DNA of 64,000 nucleotides from an uncultured Luminiphilus sp. (GTDB taxonomy: Bacteria > Pseudomonadota > Gammaproteobacteria > Pseudomonadales > Halieaceae). The notes under the pieces were generated by a model. The model searched no databases, had not been told where the DNA came from, and was given only the letters and a program-made list of their open reading frames with translations. Made by a program: the position numbers and the translations under genes. Shown one piece after another: positions 49,053-57,117 of the stretch (position 1 is its first letter; each line of letters opens with the position of its first letter). The stretch covers positions 44,739 through 108,738 of the forward strand of contig CALSMP010000017.1 in NCBI GenBank assembly GCA_943787485.1. Reading direction: 5' to 3'.

Positions 49053-49736
49053 ATGACACAGCCCGGTTTTGTGGACAGTTTCAGCCAAACCTTTGCTCTC
49101 GACCCAGCGCGCACAGCCCTCCTGGTCATCGACATGCAAAATGCCACTGGCAACCGGAAAATGGGCCTTGGCAAACTCCTGGAGGAGCGCGGAGAGGCGG
49201 ACAGCGCGCGCTACCGGTTCGATCGTATCGAACAGGTCTTGGTGCCCAACATTCAGCGACTGCTCACCCACTTCAGGTCTACCGGGGGCAAGGTGATTTT
49301 TATTACCTACGGCGCAAACGCGCCCGATGCGAGTGATGCACCATCACACATGGCACCGATCATCAAAGCCACCAACAACATTGCAGGACAGCCAGAGCAC
49401 GAGATCGTAGCAGGCTTGCAGCCCGCCCCAGGGGAGATCGTACTGAACAAAACAACCCAAGGCGCTTTCCGCAGTACCGCACTTGATAGCACGTTGCGCG
49501 CACTCGATGTCGACACGGTAGTCTCCGTGGGCGTATCCACAAACAACTGCGTAGCAATGACCTCCATGGAAGCCTGCGATTTGCAATACCGGGTAGTTGT
49601 AGTCGCTGATGGTACCGGCACCGACAGCGATCAAATGCAAGAGGCTACGCTAACAATGCTAAAGCGGCTTTGGGCTCGAGTGCTAACAACCGATGAGATA
49701 CTGACCGAACTAAACCGCTCGAATACGGCATCCTGA
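49053..49736 (+). CDS. Isochorismatase-fold cysteine hydrolase
   Basis: 227 residues from ATG 49053, with AAGGAG upstream. Triad: Asp in LLVIDMQNATG, Lys in VLNKTTQGAF, Cys in GVSTNNCVAMTS. Only distantly related to the protein at 48359, so another amide or carbamoyl substrate is likely (biuret, ureidoacrylate or similar are family precedents). The stop is 2 bp before the EamA transporter gene, so the two are co-transcribed. Confidence 0.87.
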   Translation: MTQPGFVDSFSQTFALDPARTALLVIDMQNATGNRKMGLGKLLEERGEADSARYRFDRIEQVLVPNIQRLLTHFRSTGGKVIFITYGANAPDASDAPSHMAPIIKATNNIAGQPEHEIVAGLQPAPGEIVLNKTTQGAFRSTALDSTLRALDVDTVVSVGVSTNNCVAMTSMEACDLQYRVVVVADGTGTDSDQMQEATLTMLKRLWARVLTTDEILTELNRSNTAS

Positions 49737-49738
49737 GG

Positions 49739-50683
49739 ATGAAACAAATCCCTGCCGGGGGTCTCCTCGGCACGTTGCTCGTTGCCATCGGTGCCGTGTT
49801 GCTCGCCTCAAAAGGTCTGTTTGCCAAAAGTCTTTATGCACAGGGTCTTAATCACAATGATGTTGCGGCCATACGTTCAGTCCTAGCTGTCCCTGGCTTT
49901 TGGCTTGTGGCGGTGGTCCTTCATGGCAGGCCTAAATCCCTGACTCGAGCTCATGCCCAAAGCCACTCGCACAACCAAAACCATGCCCTGACACCTGCAG
50001 ATGTACTTGGCGCTATGTTTGCCGGGTTACTCTGCTACTACTTTGGGGCATTGGCGAACTTTTATGCCTTATCGCTCATTCAGGCGAATGTAGAAAGAGC
50101 GCTATTGTTTTCCTATCCAGCGATGGTAATCGTCTTCCATGCGCTCTGGACGCGGGAGCGACCCGCCACTTCTACTTTGGCGGGTGTTGCGTTGACGAGC
50201 TCTGGTATCCTACTGGTGACGGGTGCAGCAGATCAGTCGCTCACCCAGCAACAGCTCATTGGTGTAGGGTGGGTACTGTTTTGCTCTGTCACTATCGCAC
50301 TCTATTTCATGATGAGCGCATCCCTGACCCAGCGGCTGGGCTCAGGAAATTTCACAGCAATTGCCATGACCACCGCCGGCGTCGCGTTTTTACTCCACTA
50401 CCAACTGCAGGGCCCCACCCGCTGGCTCTCGATGCCCCCCGATGCGCTCGTTCAGATGCTCGGCCTGGTGCTATTTGCCACCATCCTGCCACTGGTATGT
50501 GTGGCTGAGGGAGTCAGGCGCATTGGTGCTGCTCGTGGCGCTGTGATCAGCACCCTGGGGCCTCCTGCCGCTGCTGGCATGGCCTTCTATGTTCTGGGCG
50601 AAAGGCTGTCCTACACCCAACTCTTCGGCATGCTGATCGTAGTCGCCAGCATCACCTTCTTAGAGCTTCGCCAGCGGCGTTAA
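49739..50683 (+). CDS. EamA/DMT-family transporter
   Basis: 314 residues with ten predicted membrane segments in two EamA repeats (about 8-150 and 160-305). Repeat 1 includes GAVLLASKGLFAKSLYAQGL and NVERALLFSYPAMVIVFHALW; repeat 2 ends FYVLGERLSYTQLFGMLIVVASI. A His/Asn-rich cytoplasmic loop (SHSHNQNH) follows the second helix. Such proteins export or import small metabolites. Coupled to the isochorismatase gene, it may move a substrate or product of that enzyme. Confidence 0.88.
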   Translation: MKQIPAGGLLGTLLVAIGAVLLASKGLFAKSLYAQGLNHNDVAAIRSVLAVPGFWLVAVVLHGRPKSLTRAHAQSHSHNQNHALTPADVLGAMFAGLLCYYFGALANFYALSLIQANVERALLFSYPAMVIVFHALWTRERPATSTLAGVALTSSGILLVTGAADQSLTQQQLIGVGWVLFCSVTIALYFMMSASLTQRLGSGNFTAIAMTTAGVAFLLHYQLQGPTRWLSMPPDALVQMLGLVLFATILPLVCVAEGVRRIGAARGAVISTLGPPAAAGMAFYVLGERLSYTQLFGMLIVVASITFLELRQRR

Positions 50684-50717
50684 TGAGAAACCTCAGCGCC
50701 AGGTTGGCGATTTCCTC

Positions 50718-50733
50718 AAATGTCCGTACAATT
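50718..50733 (+). promoter_or_regulatory. Putative GntR operator 4
   Basis: AAATGTCCGTACAATT, 30 bp before the ATG of the TauD-type dioxygenase gene; overlaps the likely promoter. Confidence 0.65.
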
Positions 50734-50763
50734 AGGTTTATTAACGGATGAGAGATTGCAACG

Positions 50764-51609
50764 ATGTTCAAAATCAGGCCCCTGAACAACAGTTTCGGTG
50801 TCGAGGTGTGCGACTTCGCTATTGGCGACAACAACACACCTGAGCAGTTAGACGCCGTAAAAGCTTTGTGGGCAAAGCATAAAATACTCCTGTTTCGAGA
50901 GCAGGGCATTGACGAAAAGGAGCTCGTCGACTTTAGTCGTCAGTTTGGCGAGCTCGAAATACACGTGCGAAGCGAATATCTATCGCCGCACTTTCCAGAG
51001 GTGCTCTACATATCGAACATGCAGGATGGAGATCGGAAAATTGGCATCCTTTCGGATACCGAGGTGGGCTGGCACTATGACCAGATTTACCTACCCCGCC
51101 CCGCTGTGGGATCGCTCCTTTGTGCCGATATCCTGCCGCCCACGGGGGGCAATACTGAATTTGCTGACATGACTGCAGCATACGAAGCTCTTCCAGAAGC
51201 GACCCGCGCGCTACTCAAAGGATGCAAGGCCGTTCAGTCCTACGAAGCATTTAATCGAGCCTATAGCGTGCCGACAAATGACGCGCAGAAGAAGCGGTCA
51301 CCTGACATCGAGCATCCGATTGTGCGACGCCATCCCATCACCGGAAAAGACGCTCTTTATCTCTGCCCAGGGATGACCACAGAGATCGTTGGGTGGAATG
51401 CCACAGAAAGCAGCGAAATGCTCGAGAGGTTGTTCGAGTGGTGCATCAAACCCGAGTTCGTTTACTCACACCAGTGGCAGGCAGGCGACGCCATTTTGTG
51501 GGACAACGCCTGCACCATGCATCGACGTGACCCCTTCGATCAGAACTATCAGCGCCTGATGAAACGTACAACGATCCTTCCCGCAGAGCACCTAGCCGTC
51601 CCTGTGTAA
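50764..51609 (+). CDS. TauD/TfdA-family 2-oxoglutarate-dependent dioxygenase
   Basis: 281 residues. Fe(II) facial triad: HxD in GWHYDQIYLPRP and the distal His in CTMHRRDPFDQ. The 2-oxoglutarate-binding Arg is in the following segment (YQRLMKRTTI). The N-terminal KIRPLNNSFGVEVCDF is standard for the family. It hydroxylates a small acid, amine or sulfonate at an unactivated carbon, often to start degradation. Alone on its strand, with a GntR operator directly upstream. Confidence 0.9.
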   Translation: MFKIRPLNNSFGVEVCDFAIGDNNTPEQLDAVKALWAKHKILLFREQGIDEKELVDFSRQFGELEIHVRSEYLSPHFPEVLYISNMQDGDRKIGILSDTEVGWHYDQIYLPRPAVGSLLCADILPPTGGNTEFADMTAAYEALPEATRALLKGCKAVQSYEAFNRAYSVPTNDAQKKRSPDIEHPIVRRHPITGKDALYLCPGMTTEIVGWNATESSEMLERLFEWCIKPEFVYSHQWQAGDAILWDNACTMHRRDPFDQNYQRLMKRTTILPAEHLAVPV

Positions 51610-51672
51610 GGCGTAACCTAATGGGGCAGTAGACCCTGAGCAGTCGCTTAATGCGGCCCCAAACGCTTTTCT

Positions 51673-53223
51673 TCAAGCCTTGTCCTCTGGCGGAGTGCAG
51701 CCGGTGGCGCAGCACTGCCCGGGTTGCTTTTGACGAGCCGGCGAGCCGCTTTCACCAAGATCGGCCACCCCTCGATCAAGCAGCCTCTCAACTAGGGCAC
51801 GTCGCTCCTCGATGGGATAGCGTCGATAGATCTCCCGCTTCATCGCTTGAGGGGAACCACCGCCGTGAAGGCTTATAATCGAGTACCATCCGCCTGTTGA
51901 CGATGCCGTCAGGTCTCCGATGAACCGGGAGACTTCCATACGTTGCTCGTAGGGGATATCGGCTCTGCCACCCAAGACTGCGGCCAGATCTCCCGCCGTC
52001 TCTGGGTTGTGGTCCTCGTCCGGACCCGGTAGCGCGACCACCAGTCCGCCCGAGACCTCGTGGGCCGCGCGATGCATATCATAGATTTGGGTCGCCAGGA
52101 GTAGCTTTCCCACATTGGAGAAAACTGGCTCGGGCATGTAAGAACCAGCCGGATCCTGAACGCCATAGACCGACGAGGCGACACCACAGGCATAAAAACC
52201 TTCGACGATCTTGATCAGGTCCACCATGTCATCCCGCAAATGGGGCACGCTCTCAGCGTCTAGCCCATTCGCCTCAGTCATCAGCGCTCCCGCGCCAATC
52301 AACAAATCACCAAACCCGGCTCTTGCGCCAATGCAGCTTTGTCGGTGGTGGTTGGCATAGGAGGTTACCAGATGCTCGGTGTGCTCCCACTCACCGGCCA
52401 TGAATACTCTGTCCCATGGGACAAACACATCGTGGAATTGGCATACAGCCGTACTCTGGCCGTACTTTGCGCTGAATTTTGCCTCCTCTTCCCCCGGCCT
52501 ACCCGCCACCTTGGAAATGATTGTTAAACCCGCTGCATCAAGGGGGACAGCGCAACAAACGGCAAAATCAGCGTCGGAGGATGTCATAGTCCGACATGGC
52601 ATAACCAGCAGCTCATGCATATAAGGACCGCCGGTCACGATCGCCTTCGTTCCGCGGATGACGATACCGTCGCTTCGACGCTCCTTTACATGTACATAGG
52701 TATCAGGGTTGGTCTGTTTATGGGGACGAAGACTGCGATCTCCCTTGGCGTCTGTCATAGCAACACCCAAGGTTAAATCCGCCTTTTGTATCGCGTGTAG
52801 ATAAGTGAGAAAGCGGTCGTGGTACTCCAGCGCCCCATCCGCGTCGGTCATCCGCCAAGTGGATTGATAAATCGCGTTCAAGGCATCGTGGGTCAAATAG
52901 CGCTGGGCACAGCCGCTCTCTCGACACAGCAAACGCACCGCCTCGAGTTTACTGAGTAGGTCCTCGGTGTGGCGATTGATATGCAGCATGCGATTGACTG
53001 TGTGCCCCGAGGTGGACTGCTCAGCGAGCATCAAGCCTCCATACTCGGGTCGTTGGGCAAAATCATAGGTAACGCCCACCGCCCGAATACCCGGCGCGAG
53101 CCGAGGATCATCCGCCACAGATTCAACCCGATCCCCATCGATAAATACCGTAGGCTGATACTGCCTAAGGCTCTCTTTATATTCCTCGGCACTCATGATT
53201 TTGCCGCCAGCTTTCATCCGCAT
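51673..53223 (-). CDS. HpaB / 4-hydroxybutyryl-CoA dehydratase superfamily protein
   Basis: 516 residues of the acyl-CoA-dehydrogenase-like FAD fold: SAEEYKESLRQYQPTVFIDG, HKQTNPDTYVHVKERRSDGI, VTGGPYMHELLVMP, FVPWDRVFMAGEWEHTEHLV and ARAGFGDLLIGAGALM. The superfamily includes two-component monooxygenases and the [4Fe-4S] 4-hydroxybutyryl-CoA dehydratase. Cluster ligands are not clearly conserved: the first pair is spaced as CRESGC, and at HHRQSCIGA the Cys lies three places from where the dehydratase has it. It could be a monooxygenase or a variant dehydratase. A Cys-rich tail (QCCATGC) is odd. Second gene after MmgE/PrpD (49-bp gap). Confidence 0.8.
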   Translation of the reverse strand: MRMKAGGKIMSAEEYKESLRQYQPTVFIDGDRVESVADDPRLAPGIRAVGVTYDFAQRPEYGGLMLAEQSTSGHTVNRMLHINRHTEDLLSKLEAVRLLCRESGCAQRYLTHDALNAIYQSTWRMTDADGALEYHDRFLTYLHAIQKADLTLGVAMTDAKGDRSLRPHKQTNPDTYVHVKERRSDGIVIRGTKAIVTGGPYMHELLVMPCRTMTSSDADFAVCCAVPLDAAGLTIISKVAGRPGEEEAKFSAKYGQSTAVCQFHDVFVPWDRVFMAGEWEHTEHLVTSYANHHRQSCIGARAGFGDLLIGAGALMTEANGLDAESVPHLRDDMVDLIKIVEGFYACGVASSVYGVQDPAGSYMPEPVFSNVGKLLLATQIYDMHRAAHEVSGGLVVALPGPDEDHNPETAGDLAAVLGGRADIPYEQRMEVSRFIGDLTASSTGGWYSIISLHGGGSPQAMKREIYRRYPIEERRALVERLLDRGVADLGESGSPARQKQPGQCCATGCTPPEDKA

Positions 53224-53272
53224 GACTTACTCTCCACTAGTGGGCTTTTTGCGTGCAGGGACATAGGGATTG

Positions 53273-54703
53273 TCATGATAAACCTCTCAAGGCGTTCAAA
53301 AACTCACCGCAACCGGGTTGGACATCCAGACTCCAGATAGTATTCCAGAGTGCCTCAGAACGCTCATCAGATAAAACAAGGCTGCAGTTTTGAATAAACT
53401 TCTGCCTAACCTGGCTTTCCTCAAGCAATCGACCCGCCGCCCCACGATTGACCGCTTCAAAATGGCAGAGGGTTTCACCCGTGTTCAGCGTGATTTCAAC
53501 CCCACCGGAGAACGCCTGGGGATAGCGGGATCTCGCGTCATGCTCGCAAGTAATTTTCTTGGCCAACGCGAGCGTTGCTGGGTCGCATCGGTGATGTTCA
53601 TCAAGTTCTTGAAGGCCAAATCGACCTTTCGTTAACGCTGTTGCCACGGCATAGGGAGCACTAAATTTCGCGTCATACTCGCTCTCCGGCTGTCGCTTAC
53701 GCTCGATCGGGTCAACGACGACGCCAAACTGACGCGCATCAAGCTTAATGACCACATGATCGATATCAGCGGCATTGAATTTACCCTGCTCGCGGAGAGC
53801 TAGCGCTGCATCGATTGGGGCATGATTGAAGTGGCACACTGGATACGGTTTGATCGCTACCTCATCGAGCGCCCAAGGCTGAACATTGGGCTGCCAGTCT
53901 AGCGTCGCGGCAGGAGCGGCGCTACGGGTGAACAGGGAGTAAAAGCCGAATCGACCACCGTAGGCATCATGGGGTGCCTGAAAACCAGAGATGGCGAGGC
54001 GAGCGGCGGTGAGTGCGGACGACGACGCCCAACCCGGGTGCAGCCGCTTGGTCCAGGCACCTTCATCCAGAAACGCCATACTACCGCCGGCCATGCTGAG
54101 GGCGATGCCCTGGGCATTGATCGCATCAAGCTCGGAACCACCCAGCAGGCGCACGGCCGCTACCGTCGCGCCAAAGATGCCGACGACACCAGTGGGATGA
54201 AAGCCCAGCTCTTGAAAAATACCACCAGCAGCGGCACCAAGCCTGCCATCAATTTCCAGAGCCACCAGCACCGCCATGAGCAGGTCGGAGCCACTAATCT
54301 CATTGCGATGCGCCAACGCCAGAGCTGTTGGCAAAGCGCTCGCCGAGCAGTGGACGACCGATGGCAGGTGGGTATCATCGTAATCAAGTCCATGAACCAA
54401 GACACCGTTAATCAATGCCGCATCACGCGCGGGGTACAGTCTGTCGCAACCAATCGCGACGGTGGTTCCGGTCTCTTCAAATGCGTCAATCGCGTTACGG
54501 GTTCGCTCAGAGAAGTCATAGTGGTGAGACGCGTAGGCAATGCCGATGGCGTCAGCCACACAACACTTCAGGTAATGCCACACCCGGTCGGGTACCTGTG
54601 CTTTGGATAATCCTAATCCCACGCGCGCAAAGCAAGCAGCGGAACTGTCGGCTCGGTATGCCGCAAGATTTTCTGACTGTTCTCTACTCTCTACTGCCGC
54701 CAC
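53273..54703 (-). CDS. MmgE/PrpD family protein
   Basis: 476 residues from GTG 54703. MmgE/PrpD fold: VADAIGIAYASHHYD, DRLYPARDAALINGVLVHGLDYDDTH, ALALAHRNEISGSDLLMAVLVALEI and KPYPVCHFNHAPIDAAL. Members dehydrate or isomerise polycarboxylates (2-methylcitrate, cis-aconitate, iminodisuccinate). GntR operator 5, a perfect palindrome, ends 20 bp upstream. First gene of an operon with the HpaB-like gene. A homologue also accompanies itaconate degradation genes in Pseudomonas aeruginosa. Confidence 0.87.
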   Translation of the reverse strand: MAAVESREQSENLAAYRADSSAACFARVGLGLSKAQVPDRVWHYLKCCVADAIGIAYASHHYDFSERTRNAIDAFEETGTTVAIGCDRLYPARDAALINGVLVHGLDYDDTHLPSVVHCSASALPTALALAHRNEISGSDLLMAVLVALEIDGRLGAAAGGIFQELGFHPTGVVGIFGATVAAVRLLGGSELDAINAQGIALSMAGGSMAFLDEGAWTKRLHPGWASSSALTAARLAISGFQAPHDAYGGRFGFYSLFTRSAAPAATLDWQPNVQPWALDEVAIKPYPVCHFNHAPIDAALALREQGKFNAADIDHVVIKLDARQFGVVVDPIERKRQPESEYDAKFSAPYAVATALTKGRFGLQELDEHHRCDPATLALAKKITCEHDARSRYPQAFSGGVEITLNTGETLCHFEAVNRGAAGRLLEESQVRQKFIQNCSLVLSDERSEALWNTIWSLDVQPGCGEFLNALRGLS

Positions 54704-54723
54704 AACTCAACACTCTACCTTTA

Positions 54724-54739
54724 AATGTCCGGACATTTT
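54724..54739 (+). promoter_or_regulatory. Putative GntR operator 5 (perfect palindrome)
   Basis: AAATGTCCGGACATTT is a perfect 16-base palindrome between the CitE gene stop and the MmgE/PrpD start. It is the best copy of the six. Confidence 0.7.
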
Positions 54740-54765
54740 AGCGGAGCGAGACGAGGATAGCTAAC

Positions 54766-55656
54766 CTATCGCCTAGCTTCCAGCAAAGAGGCCAAGGCAA
54801 GAATGCGCTGGCTTTTATAAACAATAGGATAATCAATGAAATAGCCGTCGAGCTGAATCGAAGCAGAGCCCTGACTCTCAGCCTCCTCAAAGGCCGCCAC
54901 GACGGCCCGAGCGTGAGCTATCTCATCTCCCGACGGGGTAAACACCGCGTTGGCCAAGGGCACCTGACTCGGATGAATACAAAGTTTGCCACCAAAACCG
55001 TACTTGCGGCCCCGCTCGGCGGAGGCAATAAAGCGCTCGTTATCATTAATCTGCAGGACCACCGTATCAACCGGGGGTAATAGATCACCAAGGCGGGATG
55101 CATGAGACAAACGTGCCCGGGCATACTGCAGCACTTCCTCGTCAGCAGACCAGAGATAATCGAGATCCAGCGTGTAATCACCACCGCCAAAAGCAAGGCG
55201 CTTAATTCGGCTACCAGCAGTCGCGATAGCCGCGGCATTCTCCACTCCCGCCGCCGTCTCAATAATAGGAAGAAGATCGAGACTACCGGCCGGCATGCCA
55301 GCGACGGCCTCGGCCTCTGCCAGCCACTGCTCTACCTGTCCAAGCACATCGGGTGATTCAACTTTTGGCAGGACAATGCCATCCAGCCAAGTGCCTACGG
55401 TTTGTTTAATATCTTCCTGACAATAGTGCGTATCGGCCCCGTTCACTCTAACGTAGTGAAGAGCCCGCCTGTCTGCCGCCTTGAACGCCTCAACGACCTT
55501 ACTCCGGGTCATCTCCTTCTCAGCGATGGCGACCGCGTCTTCCAAATCAAGAATGACGGCATCTGAACCAAGCTCGAATACCTTCTCGACGCGTCTAGGG
55601 TGATTTGCCGGCGAAAACATAAAGCTCCGCGTAGCTGCCAGAACTCGCTCACTCAT
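54766..55656 (-). CDS. HpcH/HpaI-CitE-type CoA-ester lyase
   Basis: 296 residues. CitE-like TIM barrel: RSFMFSPANHPRRVEKVFELGSD, VILDLEDAVAIAEKEMTR, RALHYVRVNG, GIVLPKVESPD, LDLLPIIETAAGVENA, RLAFGGGDYTLDLDY and GKLCIHPSQ. Acidic Mg ligands (E in IIET, D in GGGDYTLD) are intact. The family includes L-malyl-, citramalyl- and beta-methylmalyl-CoA lyases, which cleave to acetyl-CoA (or glyoxylate) plus pyruvate. Together with MaoC and a CoA-transferase this suggests (S)-citramalyl-CoA cleavage. 18 bp after the GntR gene, same strand, so co-transcribed with its regulator. Confidence 0.9.
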   Translation of the reverse strand: MSERVLAATRSFMFSPANHPRRVEKVFELGSDAVILDLEDAVAIAEKEMTRSKVVEAFKAADRRALHYVRVNGADTHYCQEDIKQTVGTWLDGIVLPKVESPDVLGQVEQWLAEAEAVAGMPAGSLDLLPIIETAAGVENAAAIATAGSRIKRLAFGGGDYTLDLDYLWSADEEVLQYARARLSHASRLGDLLPPVDTVVLQINDNERFIASAERGRKYGFGGKLCIHPSQVPLANAVFTPSGDEIAHARAVVAAFEEAESQGSASIQLDGYFIDYPIVYKSQRILALASLLEARR

Positions 55657-55674
55657 CGGGTTACTCCCATCCGT

Positions 55675-56472
55675 TTATTTGTTCCACGACCAGTGCCCGG
55701 CACTCTGCCAACCGCTGGTAAACTCTAGAGAATAGCTGTAGTTCTGGGCAGGATGCTCAGATACGGATATCTCAAAAACGCGACCCTTGTCGCCATGGTA
55801 TCGCCGACACAAACACAGCGACGGCGTCCCGACATCAACACCGAGAGCCCTCGCCCGCTCTTCCTCAAAACTGCTTGCGTAGATTTCGATGCCAATTTTT
55901 TGAACCTCCTCACCGAATGCCTTGCTGATGGTTTCGTAAACAGGGCGTGAATTTGGGCCCCCGAGCTGCCGGGCGATGGTGGCGTACTCCGGCAGCACAT
56001 AGACATCGGTCCAGCAAACCGGCATGCCTGACTCAAACATCCGAGGACCCGATATCCTGGTCCACCGACTGCCTTTGCTTGCTTTTAACCTTTGGGCCAC
56101 AGCACCGCTCAAAGTCACACTATCTTCCGACACAACTCGGAAGGCGCTGTCGGTCGGATAGCTAAAAAGCTGCTCGGGGGATTTGACCATCTGGACAAAA
56201 GCAGGTTGTGCTTCGGGAGAGAGCACCAGCGTACCCCGACCTCGTTGACGTTGCACGATACCCATATCCTCAAGCACACGAAGGGCCTCACGCACGGTAT
56301 GCCGGCTGCTTTGGTATCGGTGGATGAGCTCCATCTCGCCGGGCAGCAACGTGCCGACGGGGAAGATGCCCTGACCAATACCTGCCAGCAGCTCATCCGC
56401 TATTGCGCGGTATAGCGGCCGTCCAGATGCTCGACGCCCAACCTCCTCAGGTTGTTGCATATTTGCCCCCAT
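55675..56472 (-). CDS. GntR-family (HutC/UTRA) transcriptional regulator
   Basis: 265 residues. N-terminal winged helix (about 18-85): PLYRAIADELLAGIGQGIFP, LLPGEMELIHRYQSSRHTVREALRVLEDMGIVQRQRGRGT. C-terminal UTRA ligand domain with SKGSRWTRISGPRMF, ARALGVDVGTP and SLCLCRRYHGD. A second Met four codons in (56460) is an alternative start. Operator 6 lies 14 bp upstream, so it should regulate itself. Its likely sites are the six palindromes listed. The effector is probably a pathway acid or CoA ester. Leads the GntR-CitE operon and is divergent from the MaoC gene. Confidence 0.92.
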   Translation of the reverse strand: MGANMQQPEEVGRRASGRPLYRAIADELLAGIGQGIFPVGTLLPGEMELIHRYQSSRHTVREALRVLEDMGIVQRQRGRGTLVLSPEAQPAFVQMVKSPEQLFSYPTDSAFRVVSEDSVTLSGAVAQRLKASKGSRWTRISGPRMFESGMPVCWTDVYVLPEYATIARQLGGPNSRPVYETISKAFGEEVQKIGIEIYASSFEEERARALGVDVGTPSLCLCRRYHGDKGRVFEISVSEHPAQNYSYSLEFTSGWQSAGHWSWNK

Positions 56473-56486
56473 TAAAACAAACTCGT

Positions 56487-56502
56487 ATTTGTCCGTACAT
56501 AT
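56487..56502 (+). promoter_or_regulatory. Putative GntR operator 6
   Basis: ATTTGTCCGTACATAT in the 105-bp divergent region between the GntR gene and the MaoC-like gene. Well placed for autoregulation and for control of the MaoC-acyl-CoA dehydrogenase pair. Confidence 0.65.
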
Positions 56503-56577
56503 TAGCGCAGTCAGCCCTACCTCAACAGTGGTTTACACAGTCCTGAGAGAGGCGGCACCCAAACTCCGGAGCACATC

Positions 56578-57063
56578 ATGACCGACATCGATATCGCCCA
56601 GCGCTATGCCCACATGGGCGGGCGCTACCTTGAAGATTTTGAGGTGGGCGATGTCTACCACCACCTTCCTGGTAGAACGATCTCACAGCAGGACAACAGC
56701 TGGTTTACGCTGCTCACCATGAACACTCATCCACTGCATTTTGACGAGGAGTACGCTGCGACAACTGAATTCGGCCGACCCTTGATCGCCAGCCCGCTAA
56801 CGGTGGCGGTGGTAGTTGGTATGAGCGTGTCTGATGTCAGTGCCAAGGCAATCGCCAATCTGGGCTGGAAGGAAATTAAGCTTCCCAATCCGGTATTCCC
56901 AGGCGATACCTTGTATGCCAATAGCGAAGTGCTAGGCAAACGGGAATCCAAGTCCAGGCCGAATGCGGGGATCGTCAGCGTGCTGACCAGAGGAATAAAC
57001 CAGGACAACATTGAGGTATGCATCTTCGAACGGCAGATGCTTATCCCCAAGCGACCATCCTAG
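56578..57063 (+). CDS. MaoC-like (R)-type enoyl-CoA/mesaconyl-CoA hydratase
   Basis: 161 residues, a single hot-dog domain. FEVGDVYHHLPGRTISQQDN, MNTHPLHFDEEYAATTEFG carrying the catalytic Asp/His pair, then NPVFPGDTLYANSEVLGKRES. This is the short MaoC type found with CitE and acyl-CoA dehydrogenase in mycobacterial and itaconate-type clusters, where it hydrates itaconyl- or mesaconyl-like CoA. First gene after operator 6, with the acyl-CoA dehydrogenase 54 bp downstream. Confidence 0.9.
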   Translation: MTDIDIAQRYAHMGGRYLEDFEVGDVYHHLPGRTISQQDNSWFTLLTMNTHPLHFDEEYAATTEFGRPLIASPLTVAVVVGMSVSDVSAKAIANLGWKEIKLPNPVFPGDTLYANSEVLGKRESKSRPNAGIVSVLTRGINQDNIEVCIFERQMLIPKRPS

Positions 57064-57117
57064 GATCGCTGAATACCAACCCAACTCTACACTTCCGCCC
57101 TGCTCAAGGAATCACCC

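Noticed and set aside
53969..54610. 213-codon plus-strand open frame
   Set aside because: Antisense to the MmgE/PrpD gene, no recognisable protein features.
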